In this document: piece by piece, positions 26,214 to 34,973 of the stretch
Layout of the letters: the number at the start of each line of letters is the position of its first letter
Position numbering within the stretch: the first letter of the stretch is position 1
Source: Sandaracinus amylolyticus
GTDB lineage: Bacteria > Myxococcota_A > Polyangia > Polyangiales > Sandaracinaceae
Reading direction: 5' to 3'
Length of the DNA stretch: 64,000 bases
NCBI RefSeq assembly: GCF_000737325.1
Contig: NZ_CP011125.1
Location: forward strand, 10,243,945-10,307,944
Made by a program: the position numbers and the translations under genes
Notes under the pieces: model-generated
Databases searched by the model: none
What the model saw: the letters and a program-made list of their open reading frames with translations, nothing else
What the model was told of the DNA's origin: nothing

Positions 26214-26683
26214 GCCTTCTTCCCGATCGTGAACGGCGACTTTCCGCGCACCACAAGGTCCCACCACTTGAAGGTCATCGCGAGCGCCGCATCGAGCTCG
26301 CGCGTCTGATCGCTCGGCGCGAGCGAGTCTCCGTCGGGCTCGCAGTACGCCGCGAGCGGCGAGGCGCGCAGCATGTGCAGGATCCCACCGCTCCAGCCCT
26401 TGCCCGCGTAGACGAGGCACACCGGCATGTCGAGCTGCTCCATGTCGGCGAGCGCGTAGGGGATCTTCTCGTCCGCAGTGCCCGCCGTGTCCTGGTACTT
26501 GCACTCGAGGCCCATCGCGACGCGCGTCTGCTCCTCGAGGATCAAGATGTCGAGCCGCCGGTTCTTCCCGATGATCGTCTTGCCGAGATAGACCTCGCGA
26601 TAGACCGTGATCCCGCGGTGCCCGAAGTTGTGCACCACGTACGACGCGATCAGGTTCGCGTACTGCGTCCCGGTGAGCGGCAT
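26210..26683 (-). CDS. PD-(D/E)XK nuclease-like protein next to a DNA methyltransferase
   Basis: 157 residues from the ATG at 26683 (a GTG lies six codons upstream). The nuclease-like core is RRLDILILEEQTRVAMGLECKYQ: an Asp followed at the right distance by Glu-x-Lys, the PD-(D/E)XK pattern, with flanking strands. The preceding EVYLGKTIIGK and following AGTADEKIPYALADMEQLD are like those of small restriction or repair endonucleases. It lies 45 bp downstream of a DNA methyltransferase gene on the same strand, so a restriction-modification pair is likely, but the cleavage role is inference. Confidence 0.75.
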   Translation of the reverse strand: MPLTGTQYANLIASYVVHNFGHRGITVYREVYLGKTIIGKNRRLDILILEEQTRVAMGLECKYQDTAGTADEKIPYALADMEQLDMPVCLVYAGKGWSGGILHMLRASPLAAYCEPDGDSLAPSDQTRELDAALAMTFKWWDLVVRGKSPFTIGKKA

Positions 26684-26728
26684 GCGTGCCGCGCTTACCA
26701 CCCAAAGCTCGAGACGTCACCGCGAGCG

Positions 26729-27481
26729 TCAGAACGCCAGGAGCGTGCGCGGGAAAGGCGGCGCCCCGAGCCGCGTCGCGCCCGTCGTCCCCAGCCGCTC
26801 CTCGGCGATCGCGAGCGCCTTCTCGCTGATGTCGTTGCCCCAGAACGATCGCCCGACCTCGATCGCCGCGAGCCCCGCGGAGCCGGTGCCCATGAATGGG
26901 TCGATGACGATCTCACCCGGCGCGGTGCTCTGCTCGATCAGCACGCGGTTCACGCGCACCGGCTTCTCGGTGGGATAGCCCCGGTGGATGCGCTTCTCCA
27001 CGATCACGTCGGAGATCCCGAGGTCGTTGAGCCGGCGCTTCCCCTTCTCGAAGAAGAGGATCATCTCGTACGTCGACCGGTAGTGGTAGCCCATGCCCAT
27101 CGTCACCTTCGACCAGATGAGCGGCTTCCAGAACTTGAACCCGACCTTCTCGCCGACCGGCTTGGCGTGGAACGCGGTCTCCTGATCGCAGAAGAGATAG
27201 AAGTGCGTGTTCTTCCGCATCACGCGGTGCACCTCGCGGAAGAGCTCCTCGAAGCGCGCGTTCGGGAAGACCGTGAACCAGTCGTTGCTCGACGACTTGC
27301 TGTGCTTGAGCCGCGTCGTCGTGCCCACCGCGCGGTGCTTCTCGAGCGACTCGTACGGCGGGTCGGTCACGACGAGATCGACCGACGCGTCCGGCAGGCC
27401 ACGCAGCCACGCGACGGCATCGAGCCGGCTGAGCCAATACGAAGCGGTCGGAACGGCGGCCTCGGGCACGGGGTCAGGCAT
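26729..27481 (-). CDS. DNA adenine or N4-cytosine methyltransferase (beta-type order)
   Basis: 250 residues from the ATG at 27481 (GTG two codons upstream). Catalytic motif IV is VDLVVTDPPYESL, close to the N-terminus, and the AdoMet-binding motif I is IDPFMGTGSAGLAAIEVGR near the C-terminus, so the order is that of beta-class N6-adenine/N4-cytosine enzymes. The middle, including FWKPLIWSKVTMGMGYHY and FFEKGKRRLNDLGISDV, would hold target recognition. It is small for a solitary methylase and sits directly upstream of a PD-(D/E)XK-like gene. The recognition site cannot be read from sequence. Confidence 0.92.
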   Translation of the reverse strand: MPDPVPEAAVPTASYWLSRLDAVAWLRGLPDASVDLVVTDPPYESLEKHRAVGTTTRLKHSKSSSNDWFTVFPNARFEELFREVHRVMRKNTHFYLFCDQETAFHAKPVGEKVGFKFWKPLIWSKVTMGMGYHYRSTYEMILFFEKGKRRLNDLGISDVIVEKRIHRGYPTEKPVRVNRVLIEQSTAPGEIVIDPFMGTGSAGLAAIEVGRSFWGNDISEKALAIAEERLGTTGATRLGAPPFPRTLLAF

Positions 27482-27562
27482 TAGCACGGGGGCCTCGTCG
27501 CGCCCTCGGGTCTCGGACTGACGTGTTGCCGGCGGCCCCGGCCGTCCTCAGGATCGCAGGGC

Positions 27563-27973
27563 GTGACCTCCGATCATCCGATCGTGCTCTTCGACGGAGT
27601 CTGCAACCTCTGCCACGGCGCGGTGCAGTTCATCGTCGATCGCGACCCGCGCGGCACCTTCCAGTTCGCGTCGCTGCAGTCGGAGCGCGCCGCCGCGATG
27701 CTGCGCGAGCACGGTCGCACGCCCCCCGAGGGCGATCCCGAGAGCGTCGTGCTGCTCGAGGACGGGCGCCTCTACGAGCACTCGACCGCGGCGCTGCGCA
27801 TCGCGCGTCGTCTGGGCGGGCTCTGGCCGGTGCTCTACGCGTTCGTGATCGTCCCGCGCTTCGTGCGCGACGCGGTGTATCGATTCATCGCGCGCCATCG
27901 ATACCGATGGTTCGGCCGCACCGAGCAGTGCCGCGTCCCCACGCCCGAGCTCCGCGCGCGCTTTCTCTCCTAG
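27563..27973 (+). CDS. DCC-family thiol-disulfide oxidoreductase-like protein (DUF393)
   Basis: 136 residues from a GTG. The hallmark LFDGVCNLCHGAVQFIVDRD contains the D-x-x-C-x-x-C motif that names the DCC family, and RGTFQFASLQSERA and LEDGRLYEHSTAALRIARRL match the rest of the domain. One hydrophobic segment (WPVLYAFVIVPRF) may associate with the membrane. The role is thought to be redox or disulfide related, without a defined substrate. Its TAG stop is part of the palindrome CTAG, which also supplies the stop of the convergent lipoprotein gene. Confidence 0.9.
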   Translation: MTSDHPIVLFDGVCNLCHGAVQFIVDRDPRGTFQFASLQSERAAAMLREHGRTPPEGDPESVVLLEDGRLYEHSTAALRIARRLGGLWPVLYAFVIVPRFVRDAVYRFIARHRYRWFGRTEQCRVPTPELRARFLS

Positions 27974-29895
27974 GTCCCGCAGGCGCGCACGATCGCGATC
28001 GACTCGCGACAGAGATCCGAGCTCACGCAGTCCTGCTCGCAGGTGCCGGTCAGCGTGAAGCAGTCGGGCGAGATCACGCACTCGAGATCGGCGCCTCCGC
28101 CCGTGCACTCGGCGCTCCCATCGCGCGCGTGCGCCGGGCACGTCGACACGGTCGTGCAGTCGGTCGGCGGGCGGCACTCGAGCGAGCCCGAGTCGCGCAC
28201 CCAGCGCGCCGAGCCGGTCGCGCACACGCGATCGACGTAACACGCGCCGGTGCGGCCGCGCGCGGGATCGGGGCTCACGTCGCCGGCGCGGACGCGCAGC
28301 TCGTCGAGCGTGCCGCGGAAGGGCTGGTGCACGCCGGGCGCGCCCGCCGCGATCCGCAGCGCGCCGCGGCCGCGCGCCGGCATCTCGCACGCCGGGGTGT
28401 CGTCGCATCCGATGCGCACGCCCTCGCGCGCGAGGCAGAGGCGCGGCGTCCGGTGATCGACGAGCACCTCGATCTCCTGCGGGCGCACGTCGAAGTCGAC
28501 GATCGGATGCGCCTCGTCGATCACCTCGAGCGCGGGCGTCGACGGATCGCCGCCGCACGCGCCCGCGGTGACGCGGAGCCGCCTGCCCTGGATCATCACG
28601 CCGAGATCTCCGTCGGCCTGCCAGAGCAGCGCGTGCGGGAGCGATCCTCCGTAGCTCTGCTCCGCGCTCCACCACAGCTCGACGGTCGCTGCGCCGCCGT
28701 CCTCGGGGAGCGCAGCGCTGCGCTCGAGCCAGCGCGCACCCTCGAACACGATCGCGCTCCCACACGCCGCGCGCGGCGAGAGGTGCACCGCCGCGGTGAG
28801 ATCACCGCCCCACGCGAGCTGCGCGTCGAGGCGCGTGCCCGGACGATCGAAGAACGCGCGCGCGATCGCCGGCTCGTTGCGCCACCACGCGATCGGGCAC
28901 GGCGTCACGTCGTCGGTGAACCCCGACGAGAGCAGGCGCGCCTCCGAGCCCTCGCCCGCGACGAGCTCGATCATCCGCCGCACGCGTACGACGCGCGCGA
29001 CGTCGGTCCGCATGTCGCCGAGCGCCGTGCCGGTCGCGAGCAGGTAGTCGTCGTACCGATCGACGTGATCGCAGCGCGTCGTCTCGCGCCCGGTCGCGTC
29101 GCACGCATCGTCGTCGCCGGGCGTGGCGCCGTGCACGTACGCGCGCCGCGCGATCACCGCGCCGCTCGCGTCGAGCGCCTCGAGCGCGAAGATCGCCGCG
29201 CCGCCTGCGACGTCCAGCTCGGGCACCAGCGCGGTGTGCGAGACGCTCTCGTCGAGCGCGAGCTCCTGGTACGCGCGGACCCAGCTGCCCGCCGGCGCGC
29301 CGCGAAGATCGATCTCGAGCGCGTGACGATCACCCCACACGATCGCGCCGACGCGCGTGTCGACGTCGGTCAGCCCGCTGCTCTCGATGCACCAACCGTC
29401 GAGCCCGGGCCGGACCGTTCCGTCGCCGGGATCGCTGCAGCGCGACGTGCCGCCGTCGGCGCCGGCGTCCACGCCCGCGTCGATCGGCGTCTCGTCGCCT
29501 CCGTCGGGCGGCACGCTCGCGCCCGCGACGCACACGTTGCGTCCGTCGCGCGCGTCGCACTGCGCGCCGCGCGCGCAGTCGTCGTCGTCCACGCACGTCG
29601 CGCGGCATCGCTCCTCGCCGCACACCAGCGGCTGCGGGCACTCCGAGTCGTCCTCGCATGCGTCCTGCGGCAGCGTGCAGACCCCTGCGCCGTCGACGAG
29701 CACGCACTCGCTCGCGAGGGGACAGTCGCGCTGCTCGACGCACTCCGAGCGGCACCGCCCGAGCACGCACGCGAACGGCTCGGGGCACTGCGAGGTGCGC
29801 TCGCATCGCGATCCGAACTCCAGGTCTCCCGGGCAGCCGACCAGCGTGACGAACAGCGTACAGACGAGGACCGCGAGCCACGGACGGAGCGACAT
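27970..29895 (-). CDS. Large Cys-rich lipoprotein with LamG-like domain
   Basis: 641 residues from the ATG at 29895. The signal peptide ends in lipobox TLVGC (Cys21). Residues about 25-130 hold repeated Cys knots of the form C....DCP....C..G.C (dickkopf-like), then a D/A/G tether. A long beta-rich part follows, and residues about 400-560 look like a concanavalin/LamG-type domain (GGAATVELWWSAEQ, LGVMIQGRRLRVTAG, FRGTLDELRVRAGDV). A second Cys-rich region ends the chain. Probably surface-exposed and perhaps carbohydrate-binding; no enzyme motif seen. Confidence 0.85.
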   Translation of the reverse strand: MSLRPWLAVLVCTLFVTLVGCPGDLEFGSRCERTSQCPEPFACVLGRCRSECVEQRDCPLASECVLVDGAGVCTLPQDACEDDSECPQPLVCGEERCRATCVDDDDCARGAQCDARDGRNVCVAGASVPPDGGDETPIDAGVDAGADGGTSRCSDPGDGTVRPGLDGWCIESSGLTDVDTRVGAIVWGDRHALEIDLRGAPAGSWVRAYQELALDESVSHTALVPELDVAGGAAIFALEALDASGAVIARRAYVHGATPGDDDACDATGRETTRCDHVDRYDDYLLATGTALGDMRTDVARVVRVRRMIELVAGEGSEARLLSSGFTDDVTPCPIAWWRNEPAIARAFFDRPGTRLDAQLAWGGDLTAAVHLSPRAACGSAIVFEGARWLERSAALPEDGGAATVELWWSAEQSYGGSLPHALLWQADGDLGVMIQGRRLRVTAGACGGDPSTPALEVIDEAHPIVDFDVRPQEIEVLVDHRTPRLCLAREGVRIGCDDTPACEMPARGRGALRIAAGAPGVHQPFRGTLDELRVRAGDVSPDPARGRTGACYVDRVCATGSARWVRDSGSLECRPPTDCTTVSTCPAHARDGSAECTGGGADLECVISPDCFTLTGTCEQDCVSSDLCRESIAIVRACGT

Positions 29896-29954
29896 CGCTG
29901 GCAAGGGTGAGGGCAGGGCGCGCCCCGGCAAGCGGACGCGTGCTCGTCGCGGAG

Positions 29955-31550
29955 ATGCGGCCGCTCGTCTACCCTGGTGTGGTGCGCGCGCCTCCGCTCT
30001 CCGCGTGGCTCTCCACGTCGCTCGGGCTGGCGCTCGCGCCGCTGCTCATCGGCCTGCCGCTGCTCGCGTCGGGCGTGGGCGAGCTGCTCGCGTGGGGTCA
30101 CGACCTGCCGCTCGGTGCGGCGCTCTCGTCGCAGCGCCGCGCTCGCGCGGGCGCGGTCGCGATCGTCGTGCTCGCGCCCGCGGTGCTCTTCGGGCTCGTG
30201 CTCGGTGCCGTGATCGTCGATCCGATCGAGCACCTCGTCGGCGACGACGATCGCGCGGCGGCGGTCGTCGCGCTGCTCGCGCCGATGATCTCCGCGCTGC
30301 TCTTCGCGCCGTTCGTGCTCGCGCCGTCGCTCGTGCTCCGCACCGTCGGGCCCTCGCTGGCAGTGCGCGCGATCGAGCTCGCCGCGCACGTCGGGGTCGG
30401 GCGCACGCTGGTGCTCGGCGCGATGCTGGGCGCGCTCGGCGCGCTGCCGTTCGCGCTCGCGATCGTCGGCGCGTTCGTCGACGAGGCCGTCGCGGTGCTC
30501 GCGGTGCCCGTGGGGGTCGTCATCGACGTCGCCCTCGCGCCGTGGGCCCTCCGCGCCATCGCGCGCACCGCGGATCGGGCGCTCGCGTCGATCGACGACG
30601 CCGCGCGCTCCGCGGCCACGCTCTCCCGGCTCGGCCGGTTCGCGATCGCGCCGCTCGCGCTGCTCGTCGCGACGATCGTGCTCGCGCTGAGCACGCCGCT
30701 CCCGCTCCGCGAGGATGGGCCGATCGTCGGCGGCACGCCGACCGAGCGCGCGCCGTGGATCGTGCCCGGGACCCGCGTGCACATCGCGTACGACTGGCGC
30801 TGGGTCGACGTCACGCGCGAGGACGGCGCGAGCGAGCACTACTACGTCGGGCCCTTCCTCTCGATCGATCGTGCCTCGGCGCGCCATGCGACGCGCGATG
30901 GGCGCGAGGTGATCGTCGTGCGGCTCGGCAACGACTATCACGAGTCGTGCGAGCTGGTGATCGACCCCTCGGGACGCCGCGTCGACGACGGGCTGCGCGA
31001 TCGCATCGAGCGGCGGCTCCCCGCGGGGATCGTCGCGCTCTTGGTGCTCGCGTGCTCGCTCGGCGTGGTGTTCGCGGCGCGCAACGGGCGCGCGCAGGCG
31101 CGGGTGCGAGAGGTGCTCGCGGTGCTGAGCCCGGAGCGCGAGGGCGAGCTCGTGCGCGGCGTGCTGCGGACGCGCGGCTCGCCCGTGCTCGTCGGTGCTC
31201 GCGGTGTGCACGCCGCGGGAGGCGCGTGGATCGAGGCGGACGGCGGCGCGCTGCGCATCGCGCTGCCCGACGAGCCGGTCGCGGCGGTCGCGATCGATCC
31301 GACGCTGCCGCCCGCGCTGCTCGAGGGCACGCCGGTGCTGGTGCGATCCCACGGCGCCCGCCTCGGCGGCGTCACGCTGCGCGACGCGCACACGCCGTGG
31401 CCCGCGGGCGCGCTCGCGGTGTGGGGCGATCCCCAGCGCGCCGCGACCGCGCACGTGCGCGCGCTGTTCCCGTCGCTCACCCGGCTGGGCCTCGCGATCG
31501 GCGTGCTCCTCGTGATCACGTCGCTCGCGATCGCGATCGAGATCGTTTGA
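29955..31550 (+). CDS. Large multi-pass membrane protein of unknown function
   Basis: 531 residues from the ATG at 29955 (the frame is open 16 codons upstream). Several helices fill the first half (SAWLSTSLGLALAPLLIGLP, VAIVVLAPAVLFGLVLGAVI, LLAPMISALLFAPFVLAPSL, LGALGALPFALAIVGAFVDE), followed by an exposed domain with WIVPGTRVHIAYDWRWVDV, a further helix (IVALLVLACSLGVVFAARN) and a soluble segment of about 130 residues, and a last helix (LAIGVLLVITSLAIAIEIV). I recognise no family. It diverges from the Cys-rich lipoprotein. Confidence 0.75.
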   Translation: MRPLVYPGVVRAPPLSAWLSTSLGLALAPLLIGLPLLASGVGELLAWGHDLPLGAALSSQRRARAGAVAIVVLAPAVLFGLVLGAVIVDPIEHLVGDDDRAAAVVALLAPMISALLFAPFVLAPSLVLRTVGPSLAVRAIELAAHVGVGRTLVLGAMLGALGALPFALAIVGAFVDEAVAVLAVPVGVVIDVALAPWALRAIARTADRALASIDDAARSAATLSRLGRFAIAPLALLVATIVLALSTPLPLREDGPIVGGTPTERAPWIVPGTRVHIAYDWRWVDVTREDGASEHYYVGPFLSIDRASARHATRDGREVIVVRLGNDYHESCELVIDPSGRRVDDGLRDRIERRLPAGIVALLVLACSLGVVFAARNGRAQARVREVLAVLSPEREGELVRGVLRTRGSPVLVGARGVHAAGGAWIEADGGALRIALPDEPVAAVAIDPTLPPALLEGTPVLVRSHGARLGGVTLRDAHTPWPAGALAVWGDPQRAATAHVRALFPSLTRLGLAIGVLLVITSLAIAIEIV

Positions 31551-31562
31551 GCTCCAACGATC

Positions 31563-33299
31563 TCAGATCGCTTCGCGCCGCAGCCGATCGCAGAGCTGCG
31601 CTTCGTAGAGCGACCCCGGCAGCAGCGTGCCCTCGTCGCGCTCGAAGTGCCCCGCGGGCCCGTCGAACGGCCCGTCGCCGGTCACCGTGCCGACGGTGCC
31701 GATCGCGTAGTTCTGCCCGAGCGGAGGGCGCTGCACGACGGCGCGCCGCCCGCCGACGTCGTAGCGCCACAGCACCGAGTGCACCGACGACCAGCCGTGC
31801 AGCGTGCCGTAGTCGCCGCGGTTGTAGAGCCCGACGACGATCTGCGTCGCGGGCGCGGTCTCCACGATCGAGTCGAAGAGCAGCCCCTGCGACCAGCGGC
31901 GATGCCCCTCGCTCGACGCGCGCGCGCCGCTCGAGCGACCACGAAGGAACACCACGCCCGAGACCTCGGCGATCCCGTTCGAGACGAAGTGGTGGCGACC
32001 GCCCTGCGCTTCGACGTCTTCGAAGAGCACCTGCTGCGCGCCGCGCTCCACCGCGAAGTTGTACATGCGCGAGCCGGTCACGATCGCGACCGGCTCGATC
32101 GCGCGCACGTCGCGCACCGTCACCCGCGTCGACGCGGTCACGCGCACGCCCGCGAAGCCGAAGTGCAGCGCGGTCACGTCGCGCACCCACGCGTCCTCCG
32201 CGCCCACCACGCCGATCGCGCTCCACGCGTGATCTTCGTCCTCGCCGCCCGCGGTCTGGATGTCGATGCGCAGCGACTCGACCCCGACCTCGCGCGCGAC
32301 GTCGGGCCCTTCGATCACCGACAGCGTCGAGACGCCGTGCGCGCGATCGAGCGTGTCGAACACCGGCACGTCGAGCGTCACGTCGCGCCCGTCGATCGCG
32401 TGCACGTAGCGCAGGTGCACGAGATCGATCTCGCCCGCGGTCCACGCGCTGGATCCACCGCCGCCGCCGAGCGCGCCGATCCACGCCGACGTCGACGGAC
32501 GGCGCAGCAGCACCGGATCGCCGACCGCGAGGCCCGACGCGTCCTCCACCTCGATCGTGCGAGCGCCGACCAGCACGCGCTCGGTCGTGACGTCCACGGT
32601 GCTCCCGCTGCGCAGCCGCGACCACGCGTTCGACGCGCCGCTGCCGACGACGATGACCGTGCGCTGGTGCGGCGTGTCGCCCGTCGCGCGGAGGATCGTG
32701 TCGCTCGCCGCATCGCTGCCGTCGCCCGCGCCGCGCAGCACGATGCCGCTCTCCTCGATGCGCAGCGTGCCCGCGATCTCGTAGGTGCCCGCCTCGAGCA
32801 CCACCGCGCCGCGCTCCGCGAGCGGTCGCACCGCGACCTCGTCGATCGCGGCCTGGATGCGCGCGGTGTCGTCGCCGTCGCCTGGCGCGACGCGCTCGAC
32901 CTCGGGCACCTCGGGCAGCGCGACGCCGCCGTATCGATAACCGGCGTAGCCGAAGTCCGGCACGCGATTGCCCTGCGCATCGCTCGCGTACTCGAGCCGC
33001 CCGTCGTCGCCGTAGAAGACGCGCGACGACTGCCACGTGCCGCTGCGATCGGCGGGCGGGAGCGCGTCGCAGAAGGCGGGCAGCGTCGGGCCCGGCGTGG
33101 TGCCGCCGTCCTCGTCGCGCGTCGCGCCGTCGGGCGGGCTCGGCGACGCGTCGGGCTCGCTGCTCGACGCGTCGGCGCGCGTGCTCGCATCGCGTGGGGC
33201 GCTCGCGTCGAGCTCGGTCGTCGCTCCGTCGTCGCCGCAGGCGAGCAAGGTCACGACGATCGCGAGCCAACCCAGGACGGTGCGGATTCGGAGGGCCAC
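31563..33299 (-). CDS. Lipoprotein with right-handed beta-helix (pectate-lyase-like fold)
   Basis: 578 residues from the GTG at 33299. Lipobox VTLLAC with Cys21, followed by a tether rich in Asp, Ala, Ser and Pro (PRDASTRADASSSEPDASPS). From about residue 130 the typical start of pectate-lyase-3-like helices appears: DDTARIQAAIDEVAVRP, GAVVLEAGTYEIAGTLRIEE and GIVLRGAGDGS. Further rungs run to about residue 510 (VRDVTALHFGFAGVRVTAST, GSRMYNFAVERGAQQVLFED). A polysaccharide-degrading or -binding role at the cell surface is likely; the catalytic residues are not clear. Confidence 0.85.
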   Translation of the reverse strand: MALRIRTVLGWLAIVVTLLACGDDGATTELDASAPRDASTRADASSSEPDASPSPPDGATRDEDGGTTPGPTLPAFCDALPPADRSGTWQSSRVFYGDDGRLEYASDAQGNRVPDFGYAGYRYGGVALPEVPEVERVAPGDGDDTARIQAAIDEVAVRPLAERGAVVLEAGTYEIAGTLRIEESGIVLRGAGDGSDAASDTILRATGDTPHQRTVIVVGSGASNAWSRLRSGSTVDVTTERVLVGARTIEVEDASGLAVGDPVLLRRPSTSAWIGALGGGGGSSAWTAGEIDLVHLRYVHAIDGRDVTLDVPVFDTLDRAHGVSTLSVIEGPDVAREVGVESLRIDIQTAGGEDEDHAWSAIGVVGAEDAWVRDVTALHFGFAGVRVTASTRVTVRDVRAIEPVAIVTGSRMYNFAVERGAQQVLFEDVEAQGGRHHFVSNGIAEVSGVVFLRGRSSGARASSEGHRRWSQGLLFDSIVETAPATQIVVGLYNRGDYGTLHGWSSVHSVLWRYDVGGRRAVVQRPPLGQNYAIGTVGTVTGDGPFDGPAGHFERDEGTLLPGSLYEAQLCDRLRREAI

Positions 33300-33337
33300 G
33301 TCGGACAGTGGGCCCTCCGTCCGCGCTCGGGTCAATT

Positions 33338-34810
33338 TCACTCGGCGGCGGGCAGGACCTCGAGGCGCGCCTCGGCGCGCGCGGTGCGCACGCCGTCGTC
33401 GACGACGATCTCCACCGTCGTCGTGCCCGGGCCGGGCATCCACACCTCGAGGTCGCGCCCGATCGCGCCCATCGCGCTGTCGCCGAAGCGCACCGCGCGC
33501 ACCACCGGGAGCGCCGCGCCTTCGACGTCGATCGTGAAGCGCGCGGGCTCGCCGCTGCGCACGACCTCGGGCGCGCTCGCCCGCACGACCAGATCGCCGC
33601 TCGGTCGCACCGGCTCCGCCGTCACGCCGCCGCACCCGAAGCGCGCCACGCCGCTCGACGCGCCGACGATGAGCCCGTCGTCGACGAAGCGCAGCGCCAT
33701 CGCGACCGGCGGTCCGAACCCCGACCCGTCCTCGCGTCGGTCGAAGGGCATCGCGAGCTCCGCGGCGATCGCGCCGCTCGCCGCGTCGCGCACCACGATC
33801 GCGCCCTCCGTGTCGACGTGCGCGATCCACGCGCCGGTCGGCGAGAGCGCGACCGCCGACTCGATGCTCGGCAGGTACGACACCGGGTTCGCGATCGCCA
33901 TCCCGACCTCGATCGGCTCGCCGATCGGCTGGAGCGTCGTGGTGTCGAACCGCCGCAGCACGCCGTCGCGTCCGGTCACCGCGAGCACGCGCTCGTCGTC
34001 CGAGATCGCCGCGTCGAGCACGTCGAACGCGAGATCCAACGCGAGCGGAGGACGCGCGTCGCTCACCGCGACCACCGTGCTCACCCCGCCGCGCGCGAGG
34101 TCCACGCGCGCGATCACGTTCGCGGGCGTGCGCACGTCGTCGATCCACGCCGGTCCTCGCGGTCGCAGACCGATCACGAGCGCCGCCGTGCCGCCCGCGA
34201 GCGCGCGCAGCTCGGTGCGCCGCGGCCAGAGCTCGCTGCACCCGAGCGGCAGCGTCACGTCGTCGATCGCGCCGCTCGCGAGGTCGACGCCGCGCAGCCG
34301 CGCGTGGGTCGCGTCGCCCGACTGATCGCAGTCGAGCACCAGCGCGCGCGCCCCGTCGTCGCTCAGCCGCGCGATGGTCTCGCCCCACCAGCCCTCGCGC
34401 GTGTCGGCACCGCTCGCGATCGTGCGCACCGTCGCGCCCGTCGCGAGCTCGCGCACGATCACCTCGCGCGTCTCCGGATCGACGATGACCGATCGCGCCC
34501 ACGCGGCATCGATCGGCGGTGAGCTCGTCGTCGCGATCTGCGCGCCGTCGCGCATCCGCACCACGTCGCCGCCGAAGCCACTGCCGCGCATCAGCAGCGC
34601 GTCACCCGGCGCGACCTCGAGCGAGACGGGATGGAAGCTGCCGTGGAGCCCGGGATCCTCGCTCACCCACGCCACGTCGAGCGAGCTCGGCGCGCACGCG
34701 AGATCGAGCGAGACGGCGGGCGCGGGGAGGGGCGCGGGATCGGCGGTCCCGCTCGAGTAACAGCCGGTCAGCGAGAGCAGCAGCGAAGTGAAGAGCAGGG
34801 GCCTGTGCAT
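33338..34810 (-). CDS. Beta-propeller (WD40-like) lipoprotein
   Basis: 490 residues. The signal peptide MHRPLLFTSLLLSLTGC ends in lipobox LTGC, and the coding ATG follows the strong site AGGAGGT. The mature protein has repeating propeller-like blades, such as TIARLSDDGARALVLDCD, DAAISDDERVLAVTGRDG, ESAVALSPTGAWIAHVDTEG and ALRFVDDGLIVGASSGVARF, of about 40-60 residues. The last 90 residues form an Ig-like or PKD-like beta domain (FTIDVEGAALPVVRAVRFG, GTTTVEIVVDDGVRTARAEA). It diverges from the amylase gene; perhaps a surface binding protein. Confidence 0.82.
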   Translation of the reverse strand: MHRPLLFTSLLLSLTGCYSSGTADPAPLPAPAVSLDLACAPSSLDVAWVSEDPGLHGSFHPVSLEVAPGDALLMRGSGFGGDVVRMRDGAQIATTSSPPIDAAWARSVIVDPETREVIVRELATGATVRTIASGADTREGWWGETIARLSDDGARALVLDCDQSGDATHARLRGVDLASGAIDDVTLPLGCSELWPRRTELRALAGGTAALVIGLRPRGPAWIDDVRTPANVIARVDLARGGVSTVVAVSDARPPLALDLAFDVLDAAISDDERVLAVTGRDGVLRRFDTTTLQPIGEPIEVGMAIANPVSYLPSIESAVALSPTGAWIAHVDTEGAIVVRDAASGAIAAELAMPFDRREDGSGFGPPVAMALRFVDDGLIVGASSGVARFGCGGVTAEPVRPSGDLVVRASAPEVVRSGEPARFTIDVEGAALPVVRAVRFGDSAMGAIGRDLEVWMPGPGTTTVEIVVDDGVRTARAEARLEVLPAAE

Positions 34811-34973
34811 CGAGTCGGACCTCCTTCGTCGCTGGTCAGACTGCCGATTGCCGTCCCATAGCGCTCATACCGATTCCTCATCGGAGCCATAGTCGGAAGC
34901 TATGTACGCCAGTGCGACACCCATCGATGCGTGACGTCTTGATCTCGCGTGAGAACGACGGGAGGATTCGCGC

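Noticed and set aside
31945-31955. A further AAGGAACACCACG match to the palindromic element arm
   Set aside because: It lies inside the beta-helix lipoprotein gene, fits its reading frame and has no similarity beyond about 12 bases.
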